From Actinomycetes bacterium (lineage in GTDB: Bacteria > Actinomycetota > Actinomycetes > Mycobacteriales > Micromonosporaceae), in the NCBI GenBank assembly GCA_023402505.1, contig JAEYGD010000475.1, forward strand, positions 1 through 17,660: a stretch of DNA of 17,660 nucleotides. Direction: 5' to 3'. A program made the position numbers and the translations under genes. Every line of letters starts with the position of its first letter. Position 1 is the first letter of the stretch. Below are positions 1-6,966 of this stretch, in pieces. The notes beneath the pieces are model-generated. The model had not been told where the DNA came from and did no database searches. It worked only from the letters and a program-made list of their open reading frames with translations.

Positions 1-36
1 GGCGGTAGCGCCGGTTCGAATCCGGTCGGGGCTACA
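1..36 (+). tRNA. tRNA-Glu, 3' part only
   Basis: The window opens inside a tRNA. GGCGG (1-5) fits the 3' strand of the anticodon stem, TAGC the variable loop, and 10-24 a T-arm with the invariant TTCGAAT loop closed by GCCGG/CCGGT. CGGGGCT (25-31 plus flanking bases) is the 3' acceptor strand, followed by A and then CA, so CCA is not encoded. The anticodon lies outside the window. Glutamate is inferred from the GGCGG anticodon-stem half and the TACA ending, which resemble actinobacterial tRNA-Glu as I remember it, and from position: tRNA-Glu next to the ndgR-leuCD block is a common actinobacterial arrangement. That it is a tRNA is nearly certain; the amino acid is less so. Confidence 0.8.
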
Positions 37-44
37 AACAAACA

Positions 45-82
45 AGATGGGCCCGTCTCGCCACAGCGAGACGGGCCCATCT
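45..82 (+). terminator. Hairpin terminator after the tRNA
   Basis: Positions 45-60 and 67-82 form a perfect 16-bp inverted repeat with the 6-base loop CCACAG. It starts about 10 bases after the tRNA end. There is no T-tract, which is common for GC-rich actinobacterial terminators. It probably ends the tRNA transcript. Confidence 0.8.
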
Positions 83-128
83 CCCTTCCCACCCACACCC
101 ACCCCGGGCCCCCACCCCCCAGCCCCAG

Positions 129-195
129 CCCGTTGATCATGAAGTTGGCGGGCGAGTTGATCGCTCCGCCGCCCGTTAACTTCATGATCAACGGG
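129..195. repeat. 18-bp inverted repeat, possible dispersed palindromic element
   Basis: CCCGTTGATCATGAAGTT (129-146) is repeated in exact reverse complement at 178-195, with a 31-base GC-rich centre (147-177). The centre can pair further, imperfectly: GGCGGGCG against CGCCGCCC. The arms are clearly less GC-rich than the surroundings. The element lies between the tRNA and the 3' end of the convergent ndgR gene, so it could end transcription in both directions. The TTGATCATGAAGTT core resembles a sequence I believe recurs between genes in Micromonospora. That is memory, not something this window shows. Confidence 0.7.
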
Positions 196-250
196 GCGGG
201 AGACCGGGAGAGGGCGGGAGGGGGTGGGAGACCGGGAGGGGGTGGGTCGG
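196..250. repeat. G-rich tract with short direct repeats, possible G-quadruplex
   Basis: The plus strand carries about ten runs of three or more G. GGGAGACCGGGAG occurs at 198-210 and 226-238, and GGGAGGGGGTGGG at 216-228 and 234-246. Four closely spaced G-runs are enough for a quadruplex on the plus strand. The tract ends at the ndgR stop codon, so it is C-rich in that transcript. A C-rich tract (about 83-128) sits on the other side of the inverted repeat. No gene is visible here. Confidence 0.55.
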
Positions 251-251
251 G

Positions 252-938
252 TTAGAGGCCGGAGAGGCGTTGGCCGGCTCGGACGACCGCCATGGCGTGG
301 CGTTCGCCGGGGCGGCGGCCCAGGCGTTCGATCGGGCCGCTGATGCTGATCGCGGCGATCACCCGGCCGGTGCGGTCGCGGATCGGTGCGGAGACGCTCG
401 CCACACCGGCCTCCCGCTCGGCGACGCTCTGCGCCCAGCCGCGCCGGCGGACCTCCGCCAGGGTGCGGCCGGTGAACTTCGAGCGGGGTAGCAGCGGCAT
501 GACCGCCTCCGGTGGCTCCCAGGCGAGCAGGATCTGCGCCGCGGAGCCGGCCGTCATCGGTAGCACCGAGCCGACCGGCACGGTGTCGCGCAGGCCGCTG
601 GCCCGCTCCGCGGCGGCGACGCAGATGCGCTCGTCGGCGCGGCGCAGGTAGAGCTGGGCGCTCTCGCCGGTGGCGTCGCGCAGCGCGGCGAGCAGTGGCT
701 CGGCCGCGGTCAGCAGCACGTCGGGCGCCGCGTTCGCCAGCTCGCCCAGGCGGGGGCCGGGGCGCCAGCGTCCCTGCGTGTCGCGTACCAGCATCCGGTG
801 GATTTCCAGGGCCTGTGCCAGCCGGTGCGCCGTTGCCCGGGGCAGCTTGGTGCGTTCAACGAGTTCGGCCAGGCTGGCGCCGTCGACGCAGGCGGCCAGG
901 ATGACCACCGCCTTGTCGAGAACGCCGACACCGCTCAT
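252..938 (-). CDS. ndgR: IclR-family transcriptional regulator NdgR
   Basis: A 228-residue IclR-family regulator. An N-terminal winged helix-turn-helix (about residues 5-60, including LPRATAHRLAQALE) is followed by the IclR ligand-binding domain (about 70-225), with the motifs GESAQLYLR, RICVAAAE, TVPVGS, AGSAAQ and GVASVSAPI. NdgR/AreB proteins of Streptomyces bind near leuCD and control leucine and other amino-acid genes; the divergent leuCD here supports the same role. The ATG at 938 was chosen because GGGA lies a suitable distance upstream and the protein then begins MSGVGVLDKA, as family members do. A GTG at 950 would add four residues. The ligand is unknown from sequence; autoregulation from the shared promoter region is likely. 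Confidence 0.93.
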   Translation of the reverse strand: MSGVGVLDKAVVILAACVDGASLAELVERTKLPRATAHRLAQALEIHRMLVRDTQGRWRPGPRLGELANAAPDVLLTAAEPLLAALRDATGESAQLYLRRADERICVAAAERASGLRDTVPVGSVLPMTAGSAAQILLAWEPPEAVMPLLPRSKFTGRTLAEVRRRGWAQSVAEREAGVASVSAPIRDRTGRVIAAISISGPIERLGRRPGERHAMAVVRAGQRLSGL

Positions 939-950
939 ACTGTGTCCCAC

Positions 951-987
951 AAGCCGAAATTTACCTCCCAGAATTTAGGATGTCCAG
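951..987. promoter_or_regulatory. Divergent ndgR/leuC promoter and candidate NdgR operator
   Basis: The short gap between the divergent genes is AT-rich compared with everything around it. AATTTA occurs at 958-963 and 972-977 as a direct repeat, and AAATT (957-961) with AATTT (972-976) form an inverted repeat. Read on the minus strand, each AATTTA gives TAAATT, a TANNNT-type -10 for ndgR. On the plus strand TAGGAT (976-981) is a possible leuC -10, but it overlaps the ribosome site AGGA (977-980), which sits seven bases before the leuC ATG. No clear -35 is seen. NdgR binding is inferred from the family. Confidence 0.5.
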
Positions 988-2433
988 ATGGTGGGAGTCA
1001 CTCCTGAGCCGAGGACCCTGGCCGAGAAGGTCTGGGACGCGCACGTCGTACGGTCCGCCCCGGGCGAGCCCGATCTGCTCTTCATCGACCTGCACCTGCT
1101 GCACGAGGTGACGAGCCCGCAGGCGTTCGACGGGCTGCGCCTCGCCGGCCGCCGGGTCCGCCGCACCGACCTGACGATCGCGACCGAGGACCACAACACC
1201 CCGACCGGGTACGCGGACCCGTCGTTCCGCACCCGGCGCGGTGACCTGCTCACCATCGCCGATCCGACCTCGCGTACGCAGATCGAGACGCTGCGCCGCA
1301 ACTGCGCCGAGTTCGGGGTGAAGCTGCACCCGCTCGGCGACGAGAACCAGGGCATCGTGCACGTCATCGGCCCCCAGCTCGGCCTGACCCAGCCCGGCAT
1401 GACCATCGTCTGCGGCGACTCGCACACGGCCACCCACGGCGCGTTCGGTGCCCTGGCGTTCGGCATCGGCACCAGTGAGGTCGAGCACGTCCTCGCCACC
1501 CAGACGCTGCCGCAGGCCCGCCCGAAGACCATGGCGGTCAACGTCGTCGGCGATCTCGCGCCCGGCGTCACCGCCAAGGACCTGGTGCTCGCCCTGATCG
1601 CCCAGGTGGGGACCGGCGGTGGGCGCGGCCACATCGTCGAGTACCGCGGCGAGGCCATCCGGAACCTGTCCATGGAGGGCCGGATGACCATCGCCAACAT
1701 GTCCATCGAGTGGGGCGCCAAGGCGGGCATGATCGCGCCGGACGAGACCACGTTCGCGTACCTGAAGGGGCGGCCCAACGCCCCGGCGGGCGACGACTGG
1801 GACGCGGCGCTCGCCTACTGGCGGACGCTGCCCACCGACGAGGGCGCGACCTTCGACACCGAGGTGACGCTGGACGCCGGCCGGATCCGGCCCTTCGTGA
1901 CCTGGGGCACCAACCCCGGCCAGGGCGCCCCGCTGGACGCATCGGTGCCGGACCCGGAGGAGTTCGGCACCGAGCCGGAGCGGGCCGCCGCCCGCCGCGC
2001 GCTGGAGTACATGGACCTCACCCCCGGCACCCCGCTGCGTGACCTGGCGGTCGACGTGGTCTTCGTCGGCTCCTGCACCAACGGGCGGATCGAGGACCTG
2101 CGGGCCGCCGCCGACGTGCTGCGCGGTCACCGGGTCGCCGAGGGCGTACGGATGCTGGTCGTGCCCGGCTCCGCGGCCGTCCGGGAGGTCGCCGAGGCCG
2201 AGGGGCTGGACAAGATCTTCGCCGACGCCGGCGCCGAGTGGCGCTTCGCGGGCTGCTCGATGTGCCTGGGCATGAACCCGGACACGCTGTCCCCGGGGCA
2301 GCGCGCCGCCTCGACCTCCAACCGCAACTTCGAGGGCCGCCAGGGCCGGGGCGGACGTACCCACCTGGTCTCCCCGCCGGTCGCCGCCGCCACCGCCGTG
2401 GTCGGCCGGCTGGCCGCTCCCGCCGACCTGTAG
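988..2433 (+). CDS. leuC: 3-isopropylmalate dehydratase, large subunit
   Basis: A 481-residue cytoplasmic [4Fe-4S] enzyme of the aconitase family. With LeuD it converts 2-isopropylmalate to 3-isopropylmalate in leucine synthesis. The three cluster cysteines are visible: Cys363 in VGSCTNGR, and Cys423 and Cys426 in GCSMCLGMN. Other family motifs are TEDHNTPT (66-73), CGDSHTATHGAFG (142-154) and TSNRNFEGRQG (443-453). Length is normal. The ATG start has AGGA seven bases upstream. leuD follows 15 bases later in the same direction, so the two subunits are almost certainly cotranscribed. Divergent ndgR is the likely regulator. Confidence 0.98.
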   Translation: MVGVTPEPRTLAEKVWDAHVVRSAPGEPDLLFIDLHLLHEVTSPQAFDGLRLAGRRVRRTDLTIATEDHNTPTGYADPSFRTRRGDLLTIADPTSRTQIETLRRNCAEFGVKLHPLGDENQGIVHVIGPQLGLTQPGMTIVCGDSHTATHGAFGALAFGIGTSEVEHVLATQTLPQARPKTMAVNVVGDLAPGVTAKDLVLALIAQVGTGGGRGHIVEYRGEAIRNLSMEGRMTIANMSIEWGAKAGMIAPDETTFAYLKGRPNAPAGDDWDAALAYWRTLPTDEGATFDTEVTLDAGRIRPFVTWGTNPGQGAPLDASVPDPEEFGTEPERAAARRALEYMDLTPGTPLRDLAVDVVFVGSCTNGRIEDLRAAADVLRGHRVAEGVRMLVVPGSAAVREVAEAEGLDKIFADAGAEWRFAGCSMCLGMNPDTLSPGQRAASTSNRNFEGRQGRGGRTHLVSPPVAAATAVVGRLAAPADL

Positions 2434-2448
2434 AAGGGGACACCGCTG

Positions 2449-3036
2449 ATGGAGAGGTTCACCAGCCACACCGGCACCGTCGTGCCACTGCGTCGCTCCA
2501 ACGTGGACACCGACCAGATCATCCCCGCCGTGTACCTCAAGCGGGTGACCCGTACGGGTTTCGCGGACGGCTTGTTCAGCGCGTGGCGCGAGGACCCGGA
2601 ATTCGTCCTCAACGATCATTCCTATTCGGGTGCGTCGATTCTTGTGGCCGGCCCGGAGTTCGGCACCGGCTCGTCCCGGGAGCACGCCGTATGGGCCCTG
2701 CGCGACTGGGGGTTCCGGGCCGTGATCGCCCCGCGCTTCGGCGACATCTTCCGGGGCAACGCGCTCAAGGAAGGGCTGCTGCCGGTCGAGTTGGAATTGA
2801 CAGCCGTGGAGGAGATCTGGGCGCGCGTCGAGGCCGACCCGAGCACCCCGGTCACCGTCGACCTGACCGCCCGCGAGGTCCGGGCCGGGGAGTCCACCTG
2901 GTCGTTCCCCCTCGACGACTTCAGCCGCTGGCGGCTGATGGAGGGCTTGGACGACATTGGACTCACCCTCCGGCACGAGGCCGAGATCGACGCGTTCGAG
3001 GCGTCCCGGCCGCCGTTCCTGCCGGTCGTCGCATAG
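2449..3036 (+). CDS. leuD: 3-isopropylmalate dehydratase, small subunit
   Basis: A 195-residue protein, normal for LeuD, forming the swivel domain of isopropylmalate isomerase with LeuC. Diagnostic motifs are NVDTDQIIPA (18-27), the substrate-binding loop GTGSSREHAVWAL (72-84) and FGDIFRGNALKEGLLP (97-112). The ATG at 2449 is preceded by the purine-rich GAAGGGGA, and the gene begins 15 bases after the leuC stop. It is the last gene of the operon: a strong hairpin follows at 3058-3097. Confidence 0.98.
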   Translation: MERFTSHTGTVVPLRRSNVDTDQIIPAVYLKRVTRTGFADGLFSAWREDPEFVLNDHSYSGASILVAGPEFGTGSSREHAVWALRDWGFRAVIAPRFGDIFRGNALKEGLLPVELELTAVEEIWARVEADPSTPVTVDLTAREVRAGESTWSFPLDDFSRWRLMEGLDDIGLTLRHEAEIDAFEASRPPFLPVVA

Positions 3037-3057
3037 CCGAACACGCCGTCCCCACGC

Positions 3058-3097
3058 GGATTGCCCGCCCCGCCGGTCGTACCGGCGGGGCGAATCC
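3058..3097 (+). terminator. leuCD terminator
   Basis: Twelve bases at 3066-3077 (CGCCCCGCCGGT) pair perfectly with 3081-3092 around the loop CGT. After a GCC bulge, GGATT (3058-3062) pairs with AATCC (3093-3097). A run of six T lies about 16 bases further on, too far to be a classical tract. It separates leuCD from the HU gene. Confidence 0.85.
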
Positions 3098-3130
3098 GTT
3101 GCGACACAAGGGCTTTTTTCCACCGAATGT

Positions 3131-3159
3131 TTGTGTAGCGGCAGCACAGGGCATACCGT
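3131..3159 (+). promoter_or_regulatory. Candidate promoter of the HU gene
   Basis: TTGTGT (3131-3136) and TACCGT (3154-3159) are separated by 17 bases and fit a vegetative actinobacterial promoter (TTGNNN and TANNNT). Transcription would start near 3166, giving a leader of about 40 bases before the GTG start at 3209. This rests on consensus and position only. Confidence 0.5.
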
Positions 3160-3208
3160 GCGCGCAGAATGGCTCGCGTCGAGTCAGTTGCACATTCGGG
3201 AGGAAGTC

Positions 3209-3793
3209 GTGAACAAGGCCGAGCTCATCGAGGCGCTCGCCGTTCGCCTGGGGGACCGGAAGACGGCGACGGCCGCGCTCGACGCGGTCCTCGCTGAGGT
3301 CCAGGCGGCGGTCACCAAGGGCGAGAAGGTGGCGATCACTGGATTCGGAGCGTTCGAGAAGCGTGTCCGAGGCGCCCGAACAGCGCGCAATCCGCGGACC
3401 GGGGAGGCGGTGAAGGTCAAGAAGACGTCCGTCCCGACCTTCCGACCCGGCGCCGGGTTCAAGGAGATGGTGGCCAGCGGCAAGGTGCCGAAGGCCACGG
3501 CGGCGGCGAAGAAGACCGCCGCCGCGAAGACGAGCGGAACGAAGGCCACCAGCGCCGCGGCCAAGAAGACCACCGCGGCGAAGGCGACCAAGAGCACCGC
3601 GACCAAGGCCGGCGGGGCGAAGAAGACCGCGGCCAAGAAGACCACCACCAAGACCGCCCCGGCGAAGAAGAGCGCCGCGGCGACCAAGGCCACGGCGGCG
3701 AAGAAGACGACCGCCTCGGCAAGCAGGAGCACGGCGGCCAAGAAGGCCCCCGCCAAGAAGTCGGCCGCCAAGAAGACGGCGACCCGGCGCTGA
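3209..3793 (+). CDS. hupB: HU-family nucleoid protein with lysine-rich tail (HupB/HupS type)
   Basis: A 194-residue DNA-binding protein. Residues 1-90 are a complete HU domain: NKAELIEALA at the N-terminus, GFGAFEKRVRGARTARNPRTGE forming the beta-arm with the DNA-intercalating RNP turn, and VPTFRPGAGFKEMV at the end. Residues about 95-194 are a low-complexity tail of AAKKT, KATK and APAKK units, like eukaryotic histone H1 and mycobacterial HupB. Such proteins compact the nucleoid and are linked to stress and spore chromatin in Streptomyces (HupS). The GTG at 3209 was chosen because GGAGG lies five bases upstream and the HU fold begins there; longer frames upstream lack support. The gene is monocistronic, between two terminators. 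In M. tuberculosis hupB is also beside leuD, there followed by mutT1 and ppk1. Confidence 0.95.
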   Translation: MNKAELIEALAVRLGDRKTATAALDAVLAEVQAAVTKGEKVAITGFGAFEKRVRGARTARNPRTGEAVKVKKTSVPTFRPGAGFKEMVASGKVPKATAAAKKTAAAKTSGTKATSAAAKKTTAAKATKSTATKAGGAKKTAAKKTTTKTAPAKKSAAATKATAAKKTTASASRSTAAKKAPAKKSAAKKTATRR

Positions 3794-3802
3794 ACCGGCC
3801 GT

Positions 3803-3839
3803 ACGGAGGGCGTCCACCCATCGGGTGGGCGCCCTCCGT
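3803..3839 (+). terminator. Terminator after the HU gene
   Basis: ACGGAGGGCG (3803-3812) pairs with CGCCCTCCGT (3830-3839). After one T-G wobble, CCACCC (3814-3819) pairs with GGGTGG (3823-3828) around a three-base loop. It begins nine bases after the HU stop codon. Confidence 0.88.
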
Positions 3840-3864
3840 CGTACCCGTCGGCGGCCACCGGTCC

Positions 3865-3941
3865 GCCCGCGCGGCGTTGCCCTCGTTGACCGCCCGTGCG
3901 GCGCTGACCGCGCGACTGCCCGTGCGGCGTTGACCGCGACC
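3865..3941. repeat. Three imperfect tandem repeats of 24-27 bp
   Basis: Units start at 3865, 3892 and 3918. The second and third share GCCCGTGCGGCG, then CTGACCGCG or TTGACCGCG; the first is a diverged copy (GCCCGCGCGGCGTTG). They lie between the HU terminator and the start of the membrane-EEP gene. No open frame is convincing here. They may be simple slippage products; a regulatory role is not shown. Confidence 0.55.
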
Positions 3942-3990
3942 GCTCGCCTCCCGGACAATCGCCGGACGATCGCCCGGCGAAAGGCAGGCC

Positions 3991-6018
3991 GTGCGCAACC
4001 GCCACCTCTCCACCCTCACCCTGGCCCTCGGGGTGCTCCTCCTGACCGACGTGCTGCGGGTCTTCCTGCCGGCGGTCATCACCATCTTCGGGCAGGCCGC
4101 CTCGACACCGGCCGAGCTGCTGGGCGCGTTCGCGCTGGGCTGGTTCGTGCTCGCTCTCGGCGCGCCGGCACTGGTCCGCAGGCTGGGTGCCCGCCCGGTG
4201 GCGCTCGTCGCCGCCGTGGCGCTCGCCGTCCTCCGGCTCGTGGTCGTCGGCCAGCCGGGCGGCGCGCTCCAGCTCTGGCTGGCCGCTGCGGGCCTGTTCG
4301 CCGGGTTGGTGTGGCTCGCCGCCACCGCCGCGACCACCGACCGGCCGGTGCCCGGCTGGGCCCTCGGGCTGGTACTCGCGGCCGTCGTCCACACCGCGCT
4401 GGACACCTACCTCCCGGCGGGCCTGGGTTCCTGGGCGCTGTGGCTCGCCGCCGCCGTCCCGGCGCTGCTCTTCGTGGCGCTGCACGTGCGGGCCGGGCGG
4501 GCAACGGCTGGCCCTGGCGGCGTACGCGGCTGGTTGCTGGCCGGGCCGGTCCTGCTGCTCGCCGGCATGGTGGCCCTGTCGCCGGCGGTGGCGCGGACGG
4601 CGTCGACCTACCAGTTCGGCCTGCTGCGGAGCGACGCCGACGGAGTGGGGACGGTGCCGCTTGCCGGGGCCGCCCCGGTCGCACTGGCCGCCGGCGGCTT
4701 CCTGCTGGCCGCGCTCGCGCCGCCACGCGGCACGGTGGGGCGCTGGCTCGGGCCGGTGACGCTGCTCGTCGGGACCGTCCTCTTCGCCGTCGGCCGTGGC
4801 GAGCTGCTGCTGCCGGCCGTCCTGCTCACCGCGGTCGGCCTCGGTGCCTGCCTGGGACTGGCCGGCTCGGCCGACCGGCGCGCCGCCGAGCCGGGCACGG
4901 GCACGGCCGAGGCCGGCGTGGGCACCGCCGAAGCCCGCGCGGACACGGCCTGGGCGAACGCCGAAACCGACGAGACGACGCCGGCCGGTGACGCGCCGGC
5001 CGCCGCCCGGCCGCCGTCGGAGACCGTGGTGACGGCCGCGGGCGCGGCGGTCCGTCGCGGCTACGCCGCCGTGGGCGGGATGCTCGTCTTCGCCGTCGCG
5101 GCCGTCGCTTACTACGCCGCCTACGACCTCGGGTACCCCAACGCGGCCGTACCGGTGGTGGTGGCCGTGCTGGTCGCCGCCACGGCGCTGGCCGCCCCGG
5201 TCGGCGTCCGGCTCGCGCCGGAGCTGCCGCCGGTCCGGTTCGCCGCCGGTGCGACCGTGCTGGCGCTCGTCGCGGCGCTCACCACCGACGAACTGCTCGT
5301 GTCGACCAACCGGGACGGCCCGCCGGAGCGGGTGCGGGTGGTCGCCTACAACATCCGCATGGGGTTCGGGATGGACGGGCGGTTCGACCCGGACGCGCTG
5401 GCGCGGGCAGGCCGCGGCGCGGACGTGGTCGTGCTCGGCGAGGTCGACCGGGGCTGGCTGCTCAACGGCGGCCACGACACCCTCGACCTGCTGGCCGAGC
5501 GGCTCGACATGCCGTACGTCTTCGCTCCCGCCGCCGACCCGCTCTGGGGTGACGCGGTGCTGAGCCGTTGGCCGCTGGAGCGTACGCGCACCCGACCGTT
5601 GTCGGCGGTCGGCGCGCCCACCGGTGCGCAGGTCCTGGGAACCACGCTCGACCTGGGCGCCGGTGTCCGGCTCGCGGTCGTCGCCACCCACCTGCAACCG
5701 CCGCCGGGGCGGGAACCGGTCGTGCAGGCCCGGGAGGTGGCCGCGTTCGCCGTCGACTACGCGGACGGCCTGCCGCTGGTGGTCGCCGGTGACCTGAACA
5801 CCGAGCCGGGCGAGTCGGCGTACGCGGAGTTCACCCGGGCCGGGCTGGTCGACGCGCTGACGTCGGCCCGCCCGCTGCCGACCAGCCCGTCGGACGAGCC
5901 GCGTTCCGAGATCGACCATGTCCTCGTGTCGCCCGGCCTCACCGCGAGCGACGCCGCCGCACCGGCCGGCACGGCCAGCGACCACCTCCCGGTCGCGGTG
6001 ACCCTGACCCTGCCGTGA
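3991..6018 (+). CDS. Polytopic membrane protein with C-terminal endonuclease/exonuclease/phosphatase domain
   Basis: A 675-residue fusion. Residues 1-292 hold about ten hydrophobic segments; 293-350 is an Ala/Thr/Glu-rich linker; about 355-435 holds two or three more segments. Residues about 447-675 form an EEP (DNase I-like) domain with all catalytic motifs: VAYNI (about 451-455), Glu484 in LGEVDRG, His567 in ATHLQ, Asp601 and Asn603 in GDLN, the IDHV motif, and Asp664-His665 in SDHLP. The family hydrolyses phosphodiesters or phosphomonoesters using metal; the substrate cannot be read from sequence, but membrane anchoring points to lipid or cell-envelope phosphate esters rather than DNA. The GTG start has AAAGG seven bases upstream. 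It appears monocistronic. The next gene (6049) converges on it. Confidence 0.88.
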   Translation: MRNRHLSTLTLALGVLLLTDVLRVFLPAVITIFGQAASTPAELLGAFALGWFVLALGAPALVRRLGARPVALVAAVALAVLRLVVVGQPGGALQLWLAAAGLFAGLVWLAATAATTDRPVPGWALGLVLAAVVHTALDTYLPAGLGSWALWLAAAVPALLFVALHVRAGRATAGPGGVRGWLLAGPVLLLAGMVALSPAVARTASTYQFGLLRSDADGVGTVPLAGAAPVALAAGGFLLAALAPPRGTVGRWLGPVTLLVGTVLFAVGRGELLLPAVLLTAVGLGACLGLAGSADRRAAEPGTGTAEAGVGTAEARADTAWANAETDETTPAGDAPAAARPPSETVVTAAGAAVRRGYAAVGGMLVFAVAAVAYYAAYDLGYPNAAVPVVVAVLVAATALAAPVGVRLAPELPPVRFAAGATVLALVAALTTDELLVSTNRDGPPERVRVVAYNIRMGFGMDGRFDPDALARAGRGADVVVLGEVDRGWLLNGGHDTLDLLAERLDMPYVFAPAADPLWGDAVLSRWPLERTRTRPLSAVGAPTGAQVLGTTLDLGAGVRLAVVATHLQPPPGREPVVQAREVAAFAVDYADGLPLVVAGDLNTEPGESAYAEFTRAGLVDALTSARPLPTSPSDEPRSEIDHVLVSPGLTASDAAAPAGTASDHLPVAVTLTLP

Positions 6019-6048
6019 GCCCGCGCCGGCGCGCGGGCCGGTCTCTCG

Positions 6049-6948
6049 TCACAGGCGGTCGGCGCCGAGGAGGTTCCCACCGGCGAACGCGAGCAGCCAG
6101 CCGCCGCCCTTCGGGGTGGCGAAGTCGTCCGGGCGTCCGGTGAGGCGTTCCAGCGCCCCCGGGATCACCTTGCCCTGGCTGCACACCGCGACCGGGTCGC
6201 CGGCCGCGCCGAGAGCGGCGAGCCGCGCGGCCGCGGCCAGCACGCACTCGTCCCGGTCCTGGCCGGGCCGGGGCTCGTCCAGGTCGCCGTCGACCTCGAT
6301 GGGCAGGTCGAGCATCGCCGCCGCCGGGTCGAGGGTCTGGCGGCAGCGGCGCGCGGACGCGGAGAGCAGACGTACCGGGCGGACCAGCGCCACCAGGGGT
6401 GCCAGCGCGTACGCCTGGGCCCAGCCCTCGGCGTCCAGCGGCCGGCCGGTGTCCGGGCCGGGCCAGGTGCCCCGCCGGCCGGCGTGCCCGTGCCGGACCA
6501 GCACCAGCGCCCCGGTCACCGGTGGCAGGGCCGCGAAGGCGGCGAGCACCTCCGCGTCGTGGGGGTAGCTGACCAGCCGGACGGCCTCGTCGGCGGCGAG
6601 CCAGCGCACCTCGTCGACCTCGGTGCCGGGCTGGAAACCGCCGGTCGCGACCGCCCGCATCGACCAGTAGTCGACCACCTTCGGCCGGCCCTCGCTGCGG
6701 TAGCTGGCACCGGGCAGGCGCACCTGCGGCACCGCCCGCACGTCCGTCTCCTCGGCGACCTCGCGTACGGCGGCGCGCAGCGGGTGCTCACCCGGCTCGA
6801 GCTTGCCCTTGGGCAGCGACCAGTCGCCGTAGCGCGGCCGGTGCACCAGGCACACCTCCACGCCGCCCGGGCCCGGTCGCCAGACGACGCCGCCGGCCGC
6901 GCGGATCCCGGCCGGGTCGCCGTCCCGCGCCCGGTCGCCGTCGTCCAT
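6049..6948 (-). CDS. mutT1: MutT1-type protein: Nudix hydrolase plus histidine phosphatase domain
   Basis: A 299-residue two-domain protein. Residues 14-140 are a Nudix domain with the box G48-x5-E54-x7-REVAEE (62-67); the glycine near the end of the consensus is Asp69. Residues about 146-299 are a histidine phosphatase (SixA/phosphoglycerate mutase-like) domain opening with VRHGHAGRRG, with catalytic His153. Mycobacterial MutT1 has the same architecture and degrades 8-oxo-dGTP/8-oxo-GTP and diadenosine polyphosphates; that activity is inferred here. The gene starts 18 bases after the ppk1 stop on the same strand, so the two are probably cotranscribed, as the adjacent ppk1-mutT1 order in M. 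tuberculosis also suggests. The ribosome site is weak (GACGGG next to the ATG). Confidence 0.93.
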   Translation of the reverse strand: MDDGDRARDGDPAGIRAAGGVVWRPGPGGVEVCLVHRPRYGDWSLPKGKLEPGEHPLRAAVREVAEETDVRAVPQVRLPGASYRSEGRPKVVDYWSMRAVATGGFQPGTEVDEVRWLAADEAVRLVSYPHDAEVLAAFAALPPVTGALVLVRHGHAGRRGTWPGPDTGRPLDAEGWAQAYALAPLVALVRPVRLLSASARRCRQTLDPAAAMLDLPIEVDGDLDEPRPGQDRDECVLAAAARLAALGAAGDPVAVCSQGKVIPGALERLTGRPDDFATPKGGGWLLAFAGGNLLGADRL

Positions 6949-6966
6949 CCCGTCAGCGTAGTGCGG

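Noticed and set aside
961..3147. Long minus-strand open frame opposite leuCD
   Set aside because: leuC and leuD are unmistakable on the plus strand; no domain is visible in the reverse frame.
3490..3790. Repetitive DNA that could be mistaken for a CRISPR or satellite array
   Set aside because: It is the coding sequence for the Lys/Ala-rich tail of HU; the repeats follow codons and have no regular spacers.
3184..5985. Long minus-strand open frame opposite the HU and membrane-EEP genes
   Set aside because: High-GC antisense shadow. It is low-complexity Arg/Gly/Gln-rich with no family motif, while the plus strand carries clear HU and EEP domains.
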